A program made the translations under genes and the position numbers. The notes under the pieces were generated by a model. The model worked only from the letters and a program-made list of their open reading frames with translations. It searched no databases and was not told the DNA's origin. Shown one piece after another: positions 35,033 through 44,479 of a stretch of DNA of 64,000 nt (position 1 is the stretch's first letter; every line of letters begins with the position of its first letter). The stretch comes from DATDCY01 sp964513745 (GTDB taxonomy: Bacteria > JAUVQV01 > DATDCY01): assembly GCA_964513745.1 (NCBI GenBank), contig CAZEOK010000001.1, positions 1 through 64,000 of the forward strand, in the 5' to 3' direction.

Positions 35033-36067
35033 TCACGCAGCCTCACCCCTTCGTTTCGGGAAGACGAAGTCCCTCTGGATAGTGAAGCTCGCCATGAAGA
35101 GCAGGGTCTCCGTCAGGAACTTTGCCGCGATGACGTTGACGCCGGCATCGGACAGGGTCGTGATCGAGACGTACACGACCGCTCCGAGAACGCCGAGCAG
35201 CGTGCAGTACTTGACGACGGCAACAGGAATGCTGCCGCGGCTGAGGAACACCAGGCGACGATTGACGATGAAGTTGACGCTCCCGGCGACGAACCGACCG
35301 ACAACCACGCTCGTGAGGATGCTCCCGCTCAGGGTGAACGCCAGGGAGAAGACCAGGAAATCCAACACGCTCGAAACCGACGAGGAGAGGAAGAAGCGAA
35401 GCAGGAGGAAGTAGATTTTCATCGAGTCGTAGAGCGGATTGAAATGAGAGGATCTGTTGTTCTCGAGGTACACCGTCGCGATACCAACTGCCACGAGCGG
35501 CGTCGAGCCCTGGAGAGCGAGGAGCATGTTCATTTCGTACTCGTACCGCTCCCCCTCGAGCCGCAACAACTGTGGGACGAGCGCCCTCGCGAAGCAGCGC
35601 AGCCCCGACTGCGTATCCGGGATCCTCCTGCCGATCAGGAACCGGAAGACGGCGCGGGTGACGACATTTCCGACGCGGCTGCGCAGCGGGGTGTCCCTGC
35701 CAAAGACCCGCGCTCCGAGCACCAGGGCACCGGGCTGCCTGCGGAAGGCGGCAACGACCCTGGCAACGTCCCCGGGCAGGTGTTGGCCATCCGCGTCAAC
35801 CGTGACCACCCCTTCGGCGTCAGGGTGCGTCAGGTAGATGTGGTTCAGCCCCGTCTTGAGGGACCGGCCCTTGCCCAGGTTCACGGCGTGGGTCAGCACG
35901 GTGCACGCGGGACGCGCGCGAATCCGATCGAAGATGGCGAGCGTGGCGGGCGCACTGCCGTCGTTGACCACAACGATGTTCTGAAATCCCTCGGCAATGA
36001 GCGAGTCGACTAGACCGACGAAATCCTCGTCGGGGTTATACGCGGGCACGAGTACAACCACGCTCAT
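35033..36067 (-). CDS. glycosyltransferase family 2 fused to GtrA-like membrane domain
   Basis: 344 residues from ATG 36067. Residues 1-~215 are a GT2 domain (VLVPAYNPDEDF, VVVNDGS, VTVDADGQH) of the polyprenyl-phosphate sugar synthase kind. Residues ~225-340 hold four membrane helices of the GtrA family (FFLSSSVSSVLDFLVF), thought to flip undecaprenyl-phosphate sugars. One protein may therefore make and flip a lipid-linked sugar that the TMTC-like enzymes in this window could use as donor; that last step is inference. Confidence 0.85.
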   Translation of the reverse strand: MSVVVLVPAYNPDEDFVGLVDSLIAEGFQNIVVVNDGSAPATLAIFDRIRARPACTVLTHAVNLGKGRSLKTGLNHIYLTHPDAEGVVTVDADGQHLPGDVARVVAAFRRQPGALVLGARVFGRDTPLRSRVGNVVTRAVFRFLIGRRIPDTQSGLRCFARALVPQLLRLEGERYEYEMNMLLALQGSTPLVAVGIATVYLENNRSSHFNPLYDSMKIYFLLLRFFLSSSVSSVLDFLVFSLAFTLSGSILTSVVVGRFVAGSVNFIVNRRLVFLSRGSIPVAVVKYCTLLGVLGAVVYVSITTLSDAGVNVIAAKFLTETLLFMASFTIQRDFVFPKRRGEAA

Positions 36068-36307
36068 GACGACCTGTGCGCTCCCGGAGGCTGTCCGCCG
36101 GAGCAGGGCCCCGTTCCCTGGTCGAATCCCCGGTCGCTCCGCTCCCCTTGAGCGAGCAGAGCAGCCGGAACCTGTACCCCTCTTCTCATTGCAGGTACTC
36201 CCGGGCCGCACCCCGGTACCAGGCTGTCGACGGGAAGATCTTCAGGCCGCAAGAGGTCGAAGTCAAGGATTGCCGAGCGGCCCTTCCCCGGTCGGCCGGC
36301 CTGGTGA

Positions 36308-36335
36308 TTGACAAAGAGCACCGGGAGGCGACAAT
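36308..36335 (+). promoter_or_regulatory. promoter of the MMPL/RND gene
   Basis: Perfect TTGACA (36308-36313), 16-base spacer, GACAAT (36330-36335). Start near 36342, leader about 45 bases. It lies in the 318-base region between the divergent GT2-GtrA and MMPL genes, in which I see nothing else. Confidence 0.55.
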
Positions 36336-36385
36336 GCCGGGCACGCACGGGTCGGCGCGGTGCCGTGCAGAGAAGGAGGCCGGCG

Positions 36386-38773
36386 ATGACTTCCCTGGGC
36401 AGAACCTACAAGGTGGCCGTGGAAGCGATCTGCCGCTCGGCCTTTCGTCGGCCGGCACTCTGGCTCGCCGCGTCGCTGCTCCTCTGCGTCCCCGCCGCCT
36501 TCCAGGTCGGGAAGATCCACATCGACGCGAACCTGGTCCGCCTGCTCCCGCAGCACAGCCGCGCGGCGAAGTGGACCAGGCAGCTCGGGACGGTGGTCGG
36601 CGACGGCGGCTACTTCACGGTCCTGATCGAGGGCGACCCGGGGAGCGGCCTGAGCCAGGCCGCCGCGGACATCGCCGCCCGCGCCTCATCGTTCGAGGGC
36701 GTGGAGTCGGTGAACCGGGAGCACCCGGTGGAATTCCTCACCCGCTACCGCTACCTCTTGATCCCGCCCAGACAGCTTCGCCGCATCCAGGACTACCTCG
36801 TCGAACTGCAGGCGCGAGCGAGCCCCTTCACGGAGGACCTCGTGGGCGACCAGGACAAGGTCGGCGCGGACGACCCGGCAGACAAGGCCCGGCGCGACGC
36901 GGAATTCCGCAGGCTTCTCTGGCGCTACGGGAAAGTCAGCGCATTTCACGAGAGCGACGATGGCCGCATCATGGGCGTGTTCATCCGGCCCTCCAAGGGG
37001 TTCACGGACATGGCGTCCTCCCGGCTGCTCCTGCGCCGACTCGAGGAAACGGCGATGGACGTCCAGAAGCGGTATGGCGTCAGCGCCAGCGTCGGAGGCG
37101 CCCAGGTCAGGAACCTCCGCGAGTACGAGACCATCATCGCGGACGTTCGGCGCGCCGGGACGATTTCCCTGGCGGCGATCGTCGGGCTTCTCGTGGTCAG
37201 CTTCGTCTCAGTGCGCATCCTCCCCGTCCTGCTCTACCCGCTTGGAGCAGGCCTGGTCTGGGCCTACGGCCTCGTCCCGTCCATAGTGGGTGACCTCAAC
37301 CTGATTACCTCCTTCTTGCTCATGGTCATTTTCGGGGTCGGGATCGAGTTCTCGATCCACCTCGTGAAGCGGTTCCAGCGCCAGTTGCTTTCGCATCCAC
37401 CCGAGGAAGCGCTCGTGGAGTCCTACGCATCGACCGGGCTGTCGGTGATCAGCTCGGGCCTGACCACGTCACTGCCCATGTTCATCCTGGCTTTCCTGGA
37501 CTTCAAGGGCTTCTCCGAATTCGGGATCGTCGGGGGAGGTTCGATACTGGTGGTGCTCGCGGCGATCTTTCTCGTCCTGCCGCCGGCAATCGCCCTCGGA
37601 CACCGCGTGGGAGCGGTGCGCCCGGCCGCGGCCAGCGACGGCCGGGCCTGGCTGCCCCCGGGGGCCCTCACCGGTTTCCTGGTCATGCTCATCATGGTTT
37701 CCGTGGCGCTGGCGGCAACCCGTCTCGAGTTCGATTACGATTTCAACAACCTGAGCGTGAAGGTGCCAGCGGCCGCAGACCATGATCGGCGGCACCGCGA
37801 GGTCTACGGTGGCTCCTACTCAGCGTCGGCTGTCTTCGTCACCCCCGACATGGAGACGCTGGATTCGACCCGTCGCGTCTTCTCGGAGGAGATGAGCCGC
37901 GATGGCTCCCCCTACGACAGGACCGGCAGCGTCCGGGACTACGCGCTCCTGCCCGACGAGTTTGCCGAGCGGCTCGCGATCCTCGAGGAGATACGGGAGG
38001 AGGTCCGGGGCGGGTGGGTCGACCGGGTCAAGGACGAGCAGATGCGGGCCCGCATCAGGGAATTTCTCGCCTGGACCCCGCCTCCGGCACCCCCGCGGCT
38101 GGAGGAGATTCCGGGTTCAGTGCGGCGGGGCCTCTTCACGCGCGACGACTCGGATCGCCCGGTTCTCGGCGTCTGGCCCAGCGGCTCCGGCAGGAACGGC
38201 CGCGACGCGATGGCGTTCACCGAACGCCTCTACGGGCTTTCCCTCCCCCCCTCGGTGCTCGGGCCTCTCGGCGAGATGCCGGTGTTCGCGGAGATCCTCT
38301 GGCTCGTCAAGCGGGAGGGGCCCCGGGTCGTCGCGATCACGCTTTTCGGGATCATGGCGCTGGTCTACCTGAGCTGCGCATCGTTCCGCGGCACCATCCT
38401 GGTGATGTTCCCGCTTGTCGGCGGCATTCTCCTCGCCCTTGGGGTGATGACGCTCCTGCGGCTGAAACTCAATTTCTTCAACGTCGTGGCGATCCCCGCG
38501 CTGCTCGGCATGGCGGTGGACAACGGCGTGCACTACCATCACCGCTGGGTCGAGCTCGAGCGGGACACGCGTGCGGTGCAGGGGGAGCTGTTCGGCCCGG
38601 TGAGTGTCTGCACCTTCACCAACATGCTCGGTTACGCTGGCCTGATGTTCACGAACCACCCGGGGCTGCGCTCCATCGGACAGGTGGCCTGCCTCGGGAT
38701 GGCGTGCCTCTGGGTGACTTCTGGCCTGTTGCTGCCGGCGCTGCTGGACCTTCGCAGCTCATCGTCGAAATAG
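36386..38773 (+). CDS. MMPL/RND-family exporter
   Basis: 795 residues from ATG 36386, with AAGGAGG six bases upstream. Two repeats of the RND layout: one membrane helix, a large periplasmic domain, then a block of about five helices; the second block includes VVAIPALLGMAVDNGVHYHH. The size resembles lipid exporters of the MmpL and HpnN kind, so it may move lipids or lipid-linked products to the outer membrane. The substrate is unknown, and no membrane-fusion partner lies beside it. It is followed convergently by the glycan operon. Confidence 0.82.
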   Translation: MTSLGRTYKVAVEAICRSAFRRPALWLAASLLLCVPAAFQVGKIHIDANLVRLLPQHSRAAKWTRQLGTVVGDGGYFTVLIEGDPGSGLSQAAADIAARASSFEGVESVNREHPVEFLTRYRYLLIPPRQLRRIQDYLVELQARASPFTEDLVGDQDKVGADDPADKARRDAEFRRLLWRYGKVSAFHESDDGRIMGVFIRPSKGFTDMASSRLLLRRLEETAMDVQKRYGVSASVGGAQVRNLREYETIIADVRRAGTISLAAIVGLLVVSFVSVRILPVLLYPLGAGLVWAYGLVPSIVGDLNLITSFLLMVIFGVGIEFSIHLVKRFQRQLLSHPPEEALVESYASTGLSVISSGLTTSLPMFILAFLDFKGFSEFGIVGGGSILVVLAAIFLVLPPAIALGHRVGAVRPAAASDGRAWLPPGALTGFLVMLIMVSVALAATRLEFDYDFNNLSVKVPAAADHDRRHREVYGGSYSASAVFVTPDMETLDSTRRVFSEEMSRDGSPYDRTGSVRDYALLPDEFAERLAILEEIREEVRGGWVDRVKDEQMRARIREFLAWTPPPAPPRLEEIPGSVRRGLFTRDDSDRPVLGVWPSGSGRNGRDAMAFTERLYGLSLPPSVLGPLGEMPVFAEILWLVKREGPRVVAITLFGIMALVYLSCASFRGTILVMFPLVGGILLALGVMTLLRLKLNFFNVVAIPALLGMAVDNGVHYHHRWVELERDTRAVQGELFGPVSVCTFTNMLGYAGLMFTNHPGLRSIGQVACLGMACLWVTSGLLLPALLDLRSSSSK

Positions 38774-38800
38774 ACTGCAGGCAGCCAGCCGCGAGAACCG

Positions 38801-40006
38801 TCAGCCTGCGCTGCGGGCACCCCGTCCGATCGCGGCGAGACGCCGCTCCATGAACTCGACGAGCCGCAGCGCACGGGCGTCCCAGGTGTAGCGCGCGGCG
38901 TCGCAGGCCGCTCTGGCACCAAGCCTCCCGGCCAGATCCTGTTCCCGGACGAGCCGCGCCAGCGCCGCGGCCGCGGCTACCCGATCATCGGGGGGGATCC
39001 GCAGGCTGTTTACCTCGTGCACCAGGATTCCGGCCGTGTCCGGCAGATCCGGTGCAAGCACCGGGCGCCCGGCGGCCAGATACGTGAACGTCTTCATGGG
39101 CAGCACTGTGCGGGCGGCCGCGAGTAAGGGCCCTGCGGTCGGGGGGAGCACGAGCACATCCGCCGCAGAGAGATACCATGGCACGCGCGCCACCGGCACG
39201 TGGCCCACGAGCATCACATTGCCGAGGCCGCGAGCCCGCACGACGGAACCGAGCCTCGCAACTTCGGGCCAAGACCCGCCCACGATCACGAGCCGCACTT
39301 CCGGCCGAGCCTCGGCCAGATCCACCAGGCTCCCCACGCCCTTGTCGGGTCTGATGTGCCCGGTGTAGACAGCGACCGGCAAGTCTCCCGGAATGCCAAG
39401 CGAGCGGCGCGCCTCGTCCCGCGGCGGCACCTTTGCGAAGTCCCGCGGATCGTACCCGTTCGGAATCGCGGCCACCGTATCGGGCGCCGCGCCGGCCGCG
39501 ACCATTGCACCTCGCGAGTATTCCGAGTGCGTGCATACGCCGAGAAAGCTGCGCACCCGCGCGGCTGCGGCGACAATCCGCCACGAGCGTGGGTTGCTGC
39601 GGGGCAGCGCGCGGTACGTCTCGAACAGCACCGGCAGGCCAAGCGCGACGCCGAGACTCAAGGGCAGGAGGTTGCGGGTGTATACCACGTCGTACCCTCG
39701 GAATACGGCTGCGCACGGCGCGGCGAGCCCGTGGAACACCTTCTCCACTCTCAGGTCGGAGCCCGGCCACAGCAAGAGGTCGCGCACGGTAAAACGGCCC
39801 GCCACGTTGAAGGCGCGGCAGATCTCCGCCGTGCGTCGCGCGTGCGACGCGAGCAGGTGGCGCGCGAGCCGCGGCTGGATCAGATCTACGGCGCAGCCCT
39901 GGCCGCCGAGCGCGTCAGCGGTTTTTACGATCTGCTGGCAATCGGTGTGGACCGACGGGAACCGTTCGTCCGTGATGTACCCGATGCGCAGCGGCATGGC
40001 GGTCAA
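38801..40006 (-). CDS. glycosyltransferase family 4
   Basis: 401 residues. N-terminal Rossmann domain with IGYITDERFPSVHTDCQQIVKTA. C-terminal domain with VAVYTGHIRPDKGVGSL, LVIVGGSWPEVARL and the sugar-nucleotide-binding region PMKTFTYLAAGRPVLAPDLPD. The usual EX7E second half is replaced by a K-T-F-T-Y-L-A-A-G variant. Retaining glycosyltransferase for a surface glycan. Last gene of the glycan operon; it starts three bases after the FemAB-like gene stops. Confidence 0.82.
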   Translation of the reverse strand: MTAMPLRIGYITDERFPSVHTDCQQIVKTADALGGQGCAVDLIQPRLARHLLASHARRTAEICRAFNVAGRFTVRDLLLWPGSDLRVEKVFHGLAAPCAAVFRGYDVVYTRNLLPLSLGVALGLPVLFETYRALPRSNPRSWRIVAAAARVRSFLGVCTHSEYSRGAMVAAGAAPDTVAAIPNGYDPRDFAKVPPRDEARRSLGIPGDLPVAVYTGHIRPDKGVGSLVDLAEARPEVRLVIVGGSWPEVARLGSVVRARGLGNVMLVGHVPVARVPWYLSAADVLVLPPTAGPLLAAARTVLPMKTFTYLAAGRPVLAPDLPDTAGILVHEVNSLRIPPDDRVAAAAALARLVREQDLAGRLGARAACDAARYTWDARALRLVEFMERRLAAIGRGARSAG

Positions 40007-40008
40007 CC

Positions 40009-40992
40009 CTACAGGCGCCCGAGGCGCCGGGCGATGGTCAACCCGACCCGGCCGAGATGCGTCAGCGGGAGCCGCCAGCGCAGGCAGTCCTCGAATGACC
40101 CGCCGAAGTGCTGTTTGAACCGGAAGATGCCTGCCAGCCGGGCGTCTTTCGTGATGCGCCGCGCGCCGCCGAGATCGTACTCGCCGACGCCCGCGGCCCT
40201 CAGCCGTCCCATGGCTGCGAAGTGGGCCGCCACGGTTGCGCCGGGGGTCGCCCGCGTGCGGCTCGCTCCGTGCAGGAAGTAGCCGCGGCGGGCGTCGTGC
40301 GGCACGATGATCGCTGCCTCGAGCGTACCCCCGAGCCAGGCGGACGAGATGATCCGATCGAATCCCGGCGCCACGATGATCCGCTCGAGATAGCGCGAGT
40401 CGAAGGGCCGTGCCCTGCCGCCGCGGCCGTAGGTTTCATCCATCAGGCGCATAAAATCGGCCGGCGGCACCGAGTCTCGAACCTCGACGCCCGCAGCCTC
40501 TGCCTTGAGCAGGAGCCGGCGGTGATGCGAATGCATGGACTCCCGGATCCGCCGCATTTCGCGGGTGAGATCGACCACGTAGGTGCCGAAGTGCTCGATC
40601 TCGCCCTTCGCAAGCAGGCCTTTGAGCTCCGGGTCCGTCCAGCGAGCCATGTTGGAGAACGAGTCGAGGAGATCAACGCGGTTGAGACGGGCCAGGCGGA
40701 TGAGAGCCTCCAGGGCGGTCGCCTGGCCGAGCACGGAGCCGTCAATCGCCGGCTCGGCGAGGATTTCCCAGCGGCGGAAGATGCCGGCGCGGATCTCGGT
40801 GCTCACGGCGATGCTGCCGGCGGGACGCCCGGCATCCGCGAGTTGGAGCGGGAGGTGATCTCCCCCCGGCCGCCTGGCGAGGACCCACCCCCTGGTCAGG
40901 AAAATTCGTCCCGGGGCGAATTCGTCCGGACTGGCGGGGATCCACGTCGGCCCGCCCCCCGGGGACGCGGTCCTGATGCGCGCCGTGGCCAT
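40009..40992 (-). CDS. FemAB/GNAT-like acyltransferase
   Basis: 327 residues. The centre has paired acyltransferase-like units: an N-terminal half with RLARLNRVDLLDSFSNMARW and a second half with SHHRRLLLKAEAAGVEVRD, FMRLMDETYGRGG and YFLHGASRTRATPG, ending KQHFGGSFEDCLRWRLPL. This pattern fits the FemAB/CelD-like GNAT proteins found in exopolysaccharide loci. The substrate is unknown. ATG 40992 has GGAGG seven bases upstream; a GTG at 40998 overlaps the previous stop but is too near that site. Confidence 0.65.
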   Translation of the reverse strand: MATARIRTASPGGGPTWIPASPDEFAPGRIFLTRGWVLARRPGGDHLPLQLADAGRPAGSIAVSTEIRAGIFRRWEILAEPAIDGSVLGQATALEALIRLARLNRVDLLDSFSNMARWTDPELKGLLAKGEIEHFGTYVVDLTREMRRIRESMHSHHRRLLLKAEAAGVEVRDSVPPADFMRLMDETYGRGGRARPFDSRYLERIIVAPGFDRIISSAWLGGTLEAAIIVPHDARRGYFLHGASRTRATPGATVAAHFAAMGRLRAAGVGEYDLGGARRITKDARLAGIFRFKQHFGGSFEDCLRWRLPLTHLGRVGLTIARRLGRL

Positions 40993-40994
40993 GG

Positions 40995-42164
40995 TCACCC
41001 CTCCACCGCGCTGAGCCGGGCGGCGAACGCGTTGAGCAGCCACCCCAGATGGTAGGGGCGGCAGGTGGCGTTGACGGTCAGGAACCACGGGAGTTCACCG
41101 CCCCCCTGAAGCCCGGCCCGGGCCGCGAGGCGACCGCTCGCATTGAAGAAGTGGTTCGCCGGGAACACGCGGCGAATTCCGCGGTAGACGACCCTGCGCT
41201 CCTCGTCGACCATGCGGGCCTCCAGCTGATTGCGCCAGAGCCACGCAAGGCTCTCGCGAACAACGGGCCGGACATCCCGACCGTCGGCCTCCGACAGTCT
41301 GAATATCGCCATCGGAGCCATGGCATCCTGGTGCACCTAGTAGACCGGGAAGCGTTCCGTGACTCTGCCGGTTCGGGCGTCGAAGCGCCAGGGCCAGCCG
41401 CCGAATGGGTCCCTGAGCCCGATGAGCGTGTCCGCGCACCGGCCCGCGATGCGCACCGACTCGGCGTCCCCGAAGACACGACCGTGGAACGCCAGCGCGT
41501 GGACCCAGTAGATCTGCGTTGAGAACAGGGCCTGGTGCCTGTCGAATCCTCCCTCGCCGCCGTGGCTGCAGAACAGCCCGCCGGGCTCGCACCAGCAGCG
41601 CCTCACGGCGAAGTCCCTGAGCCGCCTGGCGGCATCCCGCACACCGGCGTCCGCCGGGTCCTTCGCTGCGTGGGCGGTGAGTCCGGTGAGGGCCCAGGCC
41701 AGCTCCCGGCCGATGGATCCACGCACGAGACGGTCGTCCGCGAGCGATCGCAGCAGCCGGGGAAGAATGCGACCCTCGAGGCCGGCTTCCAGGACCGCGT
41801 TCGACCACAGGGCCATGGCCAGGTGGTCGATGTCCTCGCCATCGAACCGGGCGAGACCGCTCTCGAGCAGCCGCCTCGGATCGAGCCTCGTCGCGAAACC
41901 CGCCATCTTCGCCTCGTGAATCCCCAGGCTCGACATGACCGTGTACCGCAGCGAGAGGTGCTCGCACCGCTCCCGCGGCCGGTCGAAGCGACGCGTGAAG
42001 AGCGTCTCCGTCGCCGGGTCGTGCATGCGCTCGAGCCCCTCGAGCGAGAGGCGCACGAGGCCCTCGACCAGGTTCCGGTCCACGCGGGGCCCCGGCGACC
42101 GGGGCGCCGCGAGCCCGCGCCGCCCGCAGTGCCTGTCGAACGCCGTCATCTTCCGCGGGTTCAA
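40995..42164 (-). pseudogene. alpha/alpha-toroid-like protein split by in-frame TAG
   Basis: Two open segments lie in the same frame on either side of a single TAG at 41337-41339. The upstream one has 275 residues and ends GRVTERFPVY. The downstream one begins VHQDAMAPMAIF and runs 113 residues to 40995. Helical pairs with WPWRFDARTG, ELAWALTGL and VPANHFFN-like motifs suggest an alpha/alpha toroid protein of the kind seen in polysaccharide loci, such as glycosidase or prenyltransferase-like folds. In related sequences I expect a residue such as Ser where TAG stands, so a TCG-to-TAG change is the simplest reading. The start may be TTG 42164 or ATG 42149. Function unknown. Confidence 0.65.
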
Positions 42165-42173
42165 GGCCCCCCC

Positions 42174-42950
42174 CTACTCCAGATCGATTCTCGCGAGCAG
42201 CCACTTAAAGCGGCTGCGGCGGGGATTCACGATCGCGTTCAAGCCGGCGAACAGCAGGTAGAGGGGCCTGCGCTCCAGATTCGGGATGCGCTGGTTGCCG
42301 CACCTCGGGCAGACCGTGTGGCGCGTGTACTTCCATACCCCGAAGAAGGAGGTCCGCACGCGCAGCAGCCCGCGGTCGAAGGATCGCACTTTCCAGGAGC
42401 CGCGGACCTCGATCCCGTCCGCTCCGGGAAACAGGCGCGCTACGTCGGCCGGGCTGAACGAGTTCTGGTGCCCGTGGATGTGGAAGACCATGCCGCACTC
42501 CGGGCACCGGTGGGACGAGAACAGCAGGTCCTCCTCCCAGGGCACGGTGACGATCACGTGGCGCCTGGCAACCCGGCGAAGCTCGGCCGCTGCGGCGGGC
42601 AGATCCGCGGGGTCGAGGTGCTCGAGGGTTTCGGCGCACAGCACCGCGTCAACGCTGCGATCCTTGAACGGCAGGGCCAGGATCGACGAGACGGCCACCG
42701 GACGGCGCGCGCGCACCAGCCCCCTGCGCACGACGTCCGTGCCGAACGCCAGGGTCGTCTCCAGCCGGTTCAGGATGTCGCCCGAGCCGCACCCGACCTC
42801 GAGCACGGACGTGCACTCCCGCGGGATCATTCCCAGGGTGTCCGCAATGCGGACTGCCTCCGAGGGCGTGAGGTCCGACGGGTCCTCGTGGATTGGAGTG
42901 AGCTCGAACACGAGGCCGCTCTCCCGGCGCCGGTCCCCGGCGTCATTCAT
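42174..42950 (-). CDS. SAM methyltransferase with C-terminal zinc-ribbon cysteines
   Basis: 258 residues. Motif I is SVLEVGCGSGDIL, then AVLCAETLEHLDPADLP and RRHVIVTVPWEED. After the methyltransferase core come two CxxC pairs, RCPECGMVFHIHGHQ and VCPRCGNQRIP, that could bind one zinc. It probably methylates a glycan or lipid intermediate. The ATG start at 42950 overlaps the flippase stop (ATGA), and the next gene follows nine bases later. Confidence 0.8.
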   Translation of the reverse strand: MNDAGDRRRESGLVFELTPIHEDPSDLTPSEAVRIADTLGMIPRECTSVLEVGCGSGDILNRLETTLAFGTDVVRRGLVRARRPVAVSSILALPFKDRSVDAVLCAETLEHLDPADLPAAAAELRRVARRHVIVTVPWEEDLLFSSHRCPECGMVFHIHGHQNSFSPADVARLFPGADGIEVRGSWKVRSFDRGLLRVRTSFFGVWKYTRHTVCPRCGNQRIPNLERRPLYLLFAGLNAIVNPRRSRFKWLLARIDLE

Positions 42951-44479
42951 GACGGCCCGGCCCCTTTCGCCACTGACGCGTTCTTGAACACGCGCAGCGA
43001 CGCGAGATCGGCGAGGTAGCCGATGTCCGTTCGGCTTACGACGCCGGTGACCCTCCCAAGCAGAAAGTAGCCGCAGAGGAACAGGGGGATGCCGACGCCC
43101 ACCCTGGTCGCATCCCCGGGCAGGAACCGCTCGACCCCAATCAGGGGCAGCGCTGAGAGCCCGGCGACCAGGAGAGCCTTGCCCACGCCCGGGAACGGGA
43201 AAACCTGAAACCACCGCACCCCCAGCCGACGCTTCACGGCGGAGAGCAGCACGACGATCGCCGCCAGTTGGCTCGAGACGGCGGCGATCGCCGGGCCGGG
43301 GAGCCCGAAAGCAGCATAGAGCGGGTAGAGCAGCGCCGCGTTGACGACAAGCCCCGCAAGGGAAGCGTAGAATATGACCTTGGTTTCGCCCAGGGCCCGG
43401 ACCACGGCGCCGTACTGGCACAGGCGCAAGGGCAGCAGGCACAGGTAGACCCTGAATGGGACCTGGGCACCCGAGTACGCTTCGGAGAAGACGAGGCGGA
43501 CGATGGGCCCGGCCAGCACGAAGAACAGGAAGAACACTGGCATCATGATTGCCGCCACCTTGACGACAGATCCGTGCCAGTAGGAAAGAAAGCCGGGTAC
43601 GTCCCGCTTCCCGTGCAACGCGATCAGCGTGGGCATCAGGGCCATGGTGACGGAATAGGCCACGCTCGACACGAGCGGGATCTCGGTGGCGCCCACCAAG
43701 TAGACGGCGAAAACCTCGGCCGAGCAGAGGACGGCGATCAGATATTTATCAAGCTGTACGTCGAGCTTGCCGGCGATCGTGGACAGTGACAGGGGGATCG
43801 CGTACCCGAACAGGTCGCGGATCGCCCACCCTTCCCGCCGCAACCCGCCCGTTTCGAAGAATGCCAGGTACGCCACGAATGCTGCGGACCTCAGCACCGC
43901 CGCCGTCGCGAACCAGAACAGGATCTGTTCGAGCGAGGCGCCGGCGGCCGCGGGCACCACCAGTGACGCGAAACGGCTGCCGGAGAAGACAAGCGTCACG
44001 GCAAGGTAGCCCGTGTAGGATCTGCGGCCGAGCAGATAACCCGGCATGGCCTGACCCGGGAAGTCGGCGAGGACAGAGAGGGCGAGGTAGCCGAAAGCCG
44101 CGTCGAGCCCCGGCTGGCCGAGCGCCTGCGCGATGAGCGGGCCGCCCAGCCAGAGCGCGAGAGAGAAAGGCACGGCCAGCAGGAAGAGCAGGCCCGCGGT
44201 CCACGAGCCAAGGGCCCGGGCGGTGCGATCGCCGAGTTTCGGCACATAGTAGAAGAGGGCCGACGACAGGTCGAGGGAGCCGACGGCAACCAGCGTCTCC
44301 TGGAGCAGGTAGGCGATGGCGAACAGCGCAAAGACCTGCTGCTCGAGTAGACGGGCCAGGACCGCGACGATGAACAGATTGAGGACCCCGCCGAGGAGGC
44401 GCGCGACGGAGACGAGGCCAGCCCCGGCGGCGACCCGCGCCTTCTCGCCCCCGTCAGGACACTGAGCCCGGACGGTCAT
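42947..44479 (-). CDS. Wzx-like flippase (MOP superfamily)
   Basis: 510 residues with 12-14 membrane helices and no soluble domain. The N-terminus opens AAGAGLVSVARLLGGVLNLFIVAVLARLL, typical of polysaccharide flippases that move undecaprenyl-linked oligosaccharides across the inner membrane. ATG 44479 overlaps the stop of the glycosyltransferase upstream (ATGA). Central transport gene of this surface-glycan operon. Confidence 0.88.
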   Translation of the reverse strand: MTVRAQCPDGGEKARVAAGAGLVSVARLLGGVLNLFIVAVLARLLEQQVFALFAIAYLLQETLVAVGSLDLSSALFYYVPKLGDRTARALGSWTAGLLFLLAVPFSLALWLGGPLIAQALGQPGLDAAFGYLALSVLADFPGQAMPGYLLGRRSYTGYLAVTLVFSGSRFASLVVPAAAGASLEQILFWFATAAVLRSAAFVAYLAFFETGGLRREGWAIRDLFGYAIPLSLSTIAGKLDVQLDKYLIAVLCSAEVFAVYLVGATEIPLVSSVAYSVTMALMPTLIALHGKRDVPGFLSYWHGSVVKVAAIMMPVFFLFFVLAGPIVRLVFSEAYSGAQVPFRVYLCLLPLRLCQYGAVVRALGETKVIFYASLAGLVVNAALLYPLYAAFGLPGPAIAAVSSQLAAIVVLLSAVKRRLGVRWFQVFPFPGVGKALLVAGLSALPLIGVERFLPGDATRVGVGIPLFLCGYFLLGRVTGVVSRTDIGYLADLASLRVFKNASVAKGAGPS

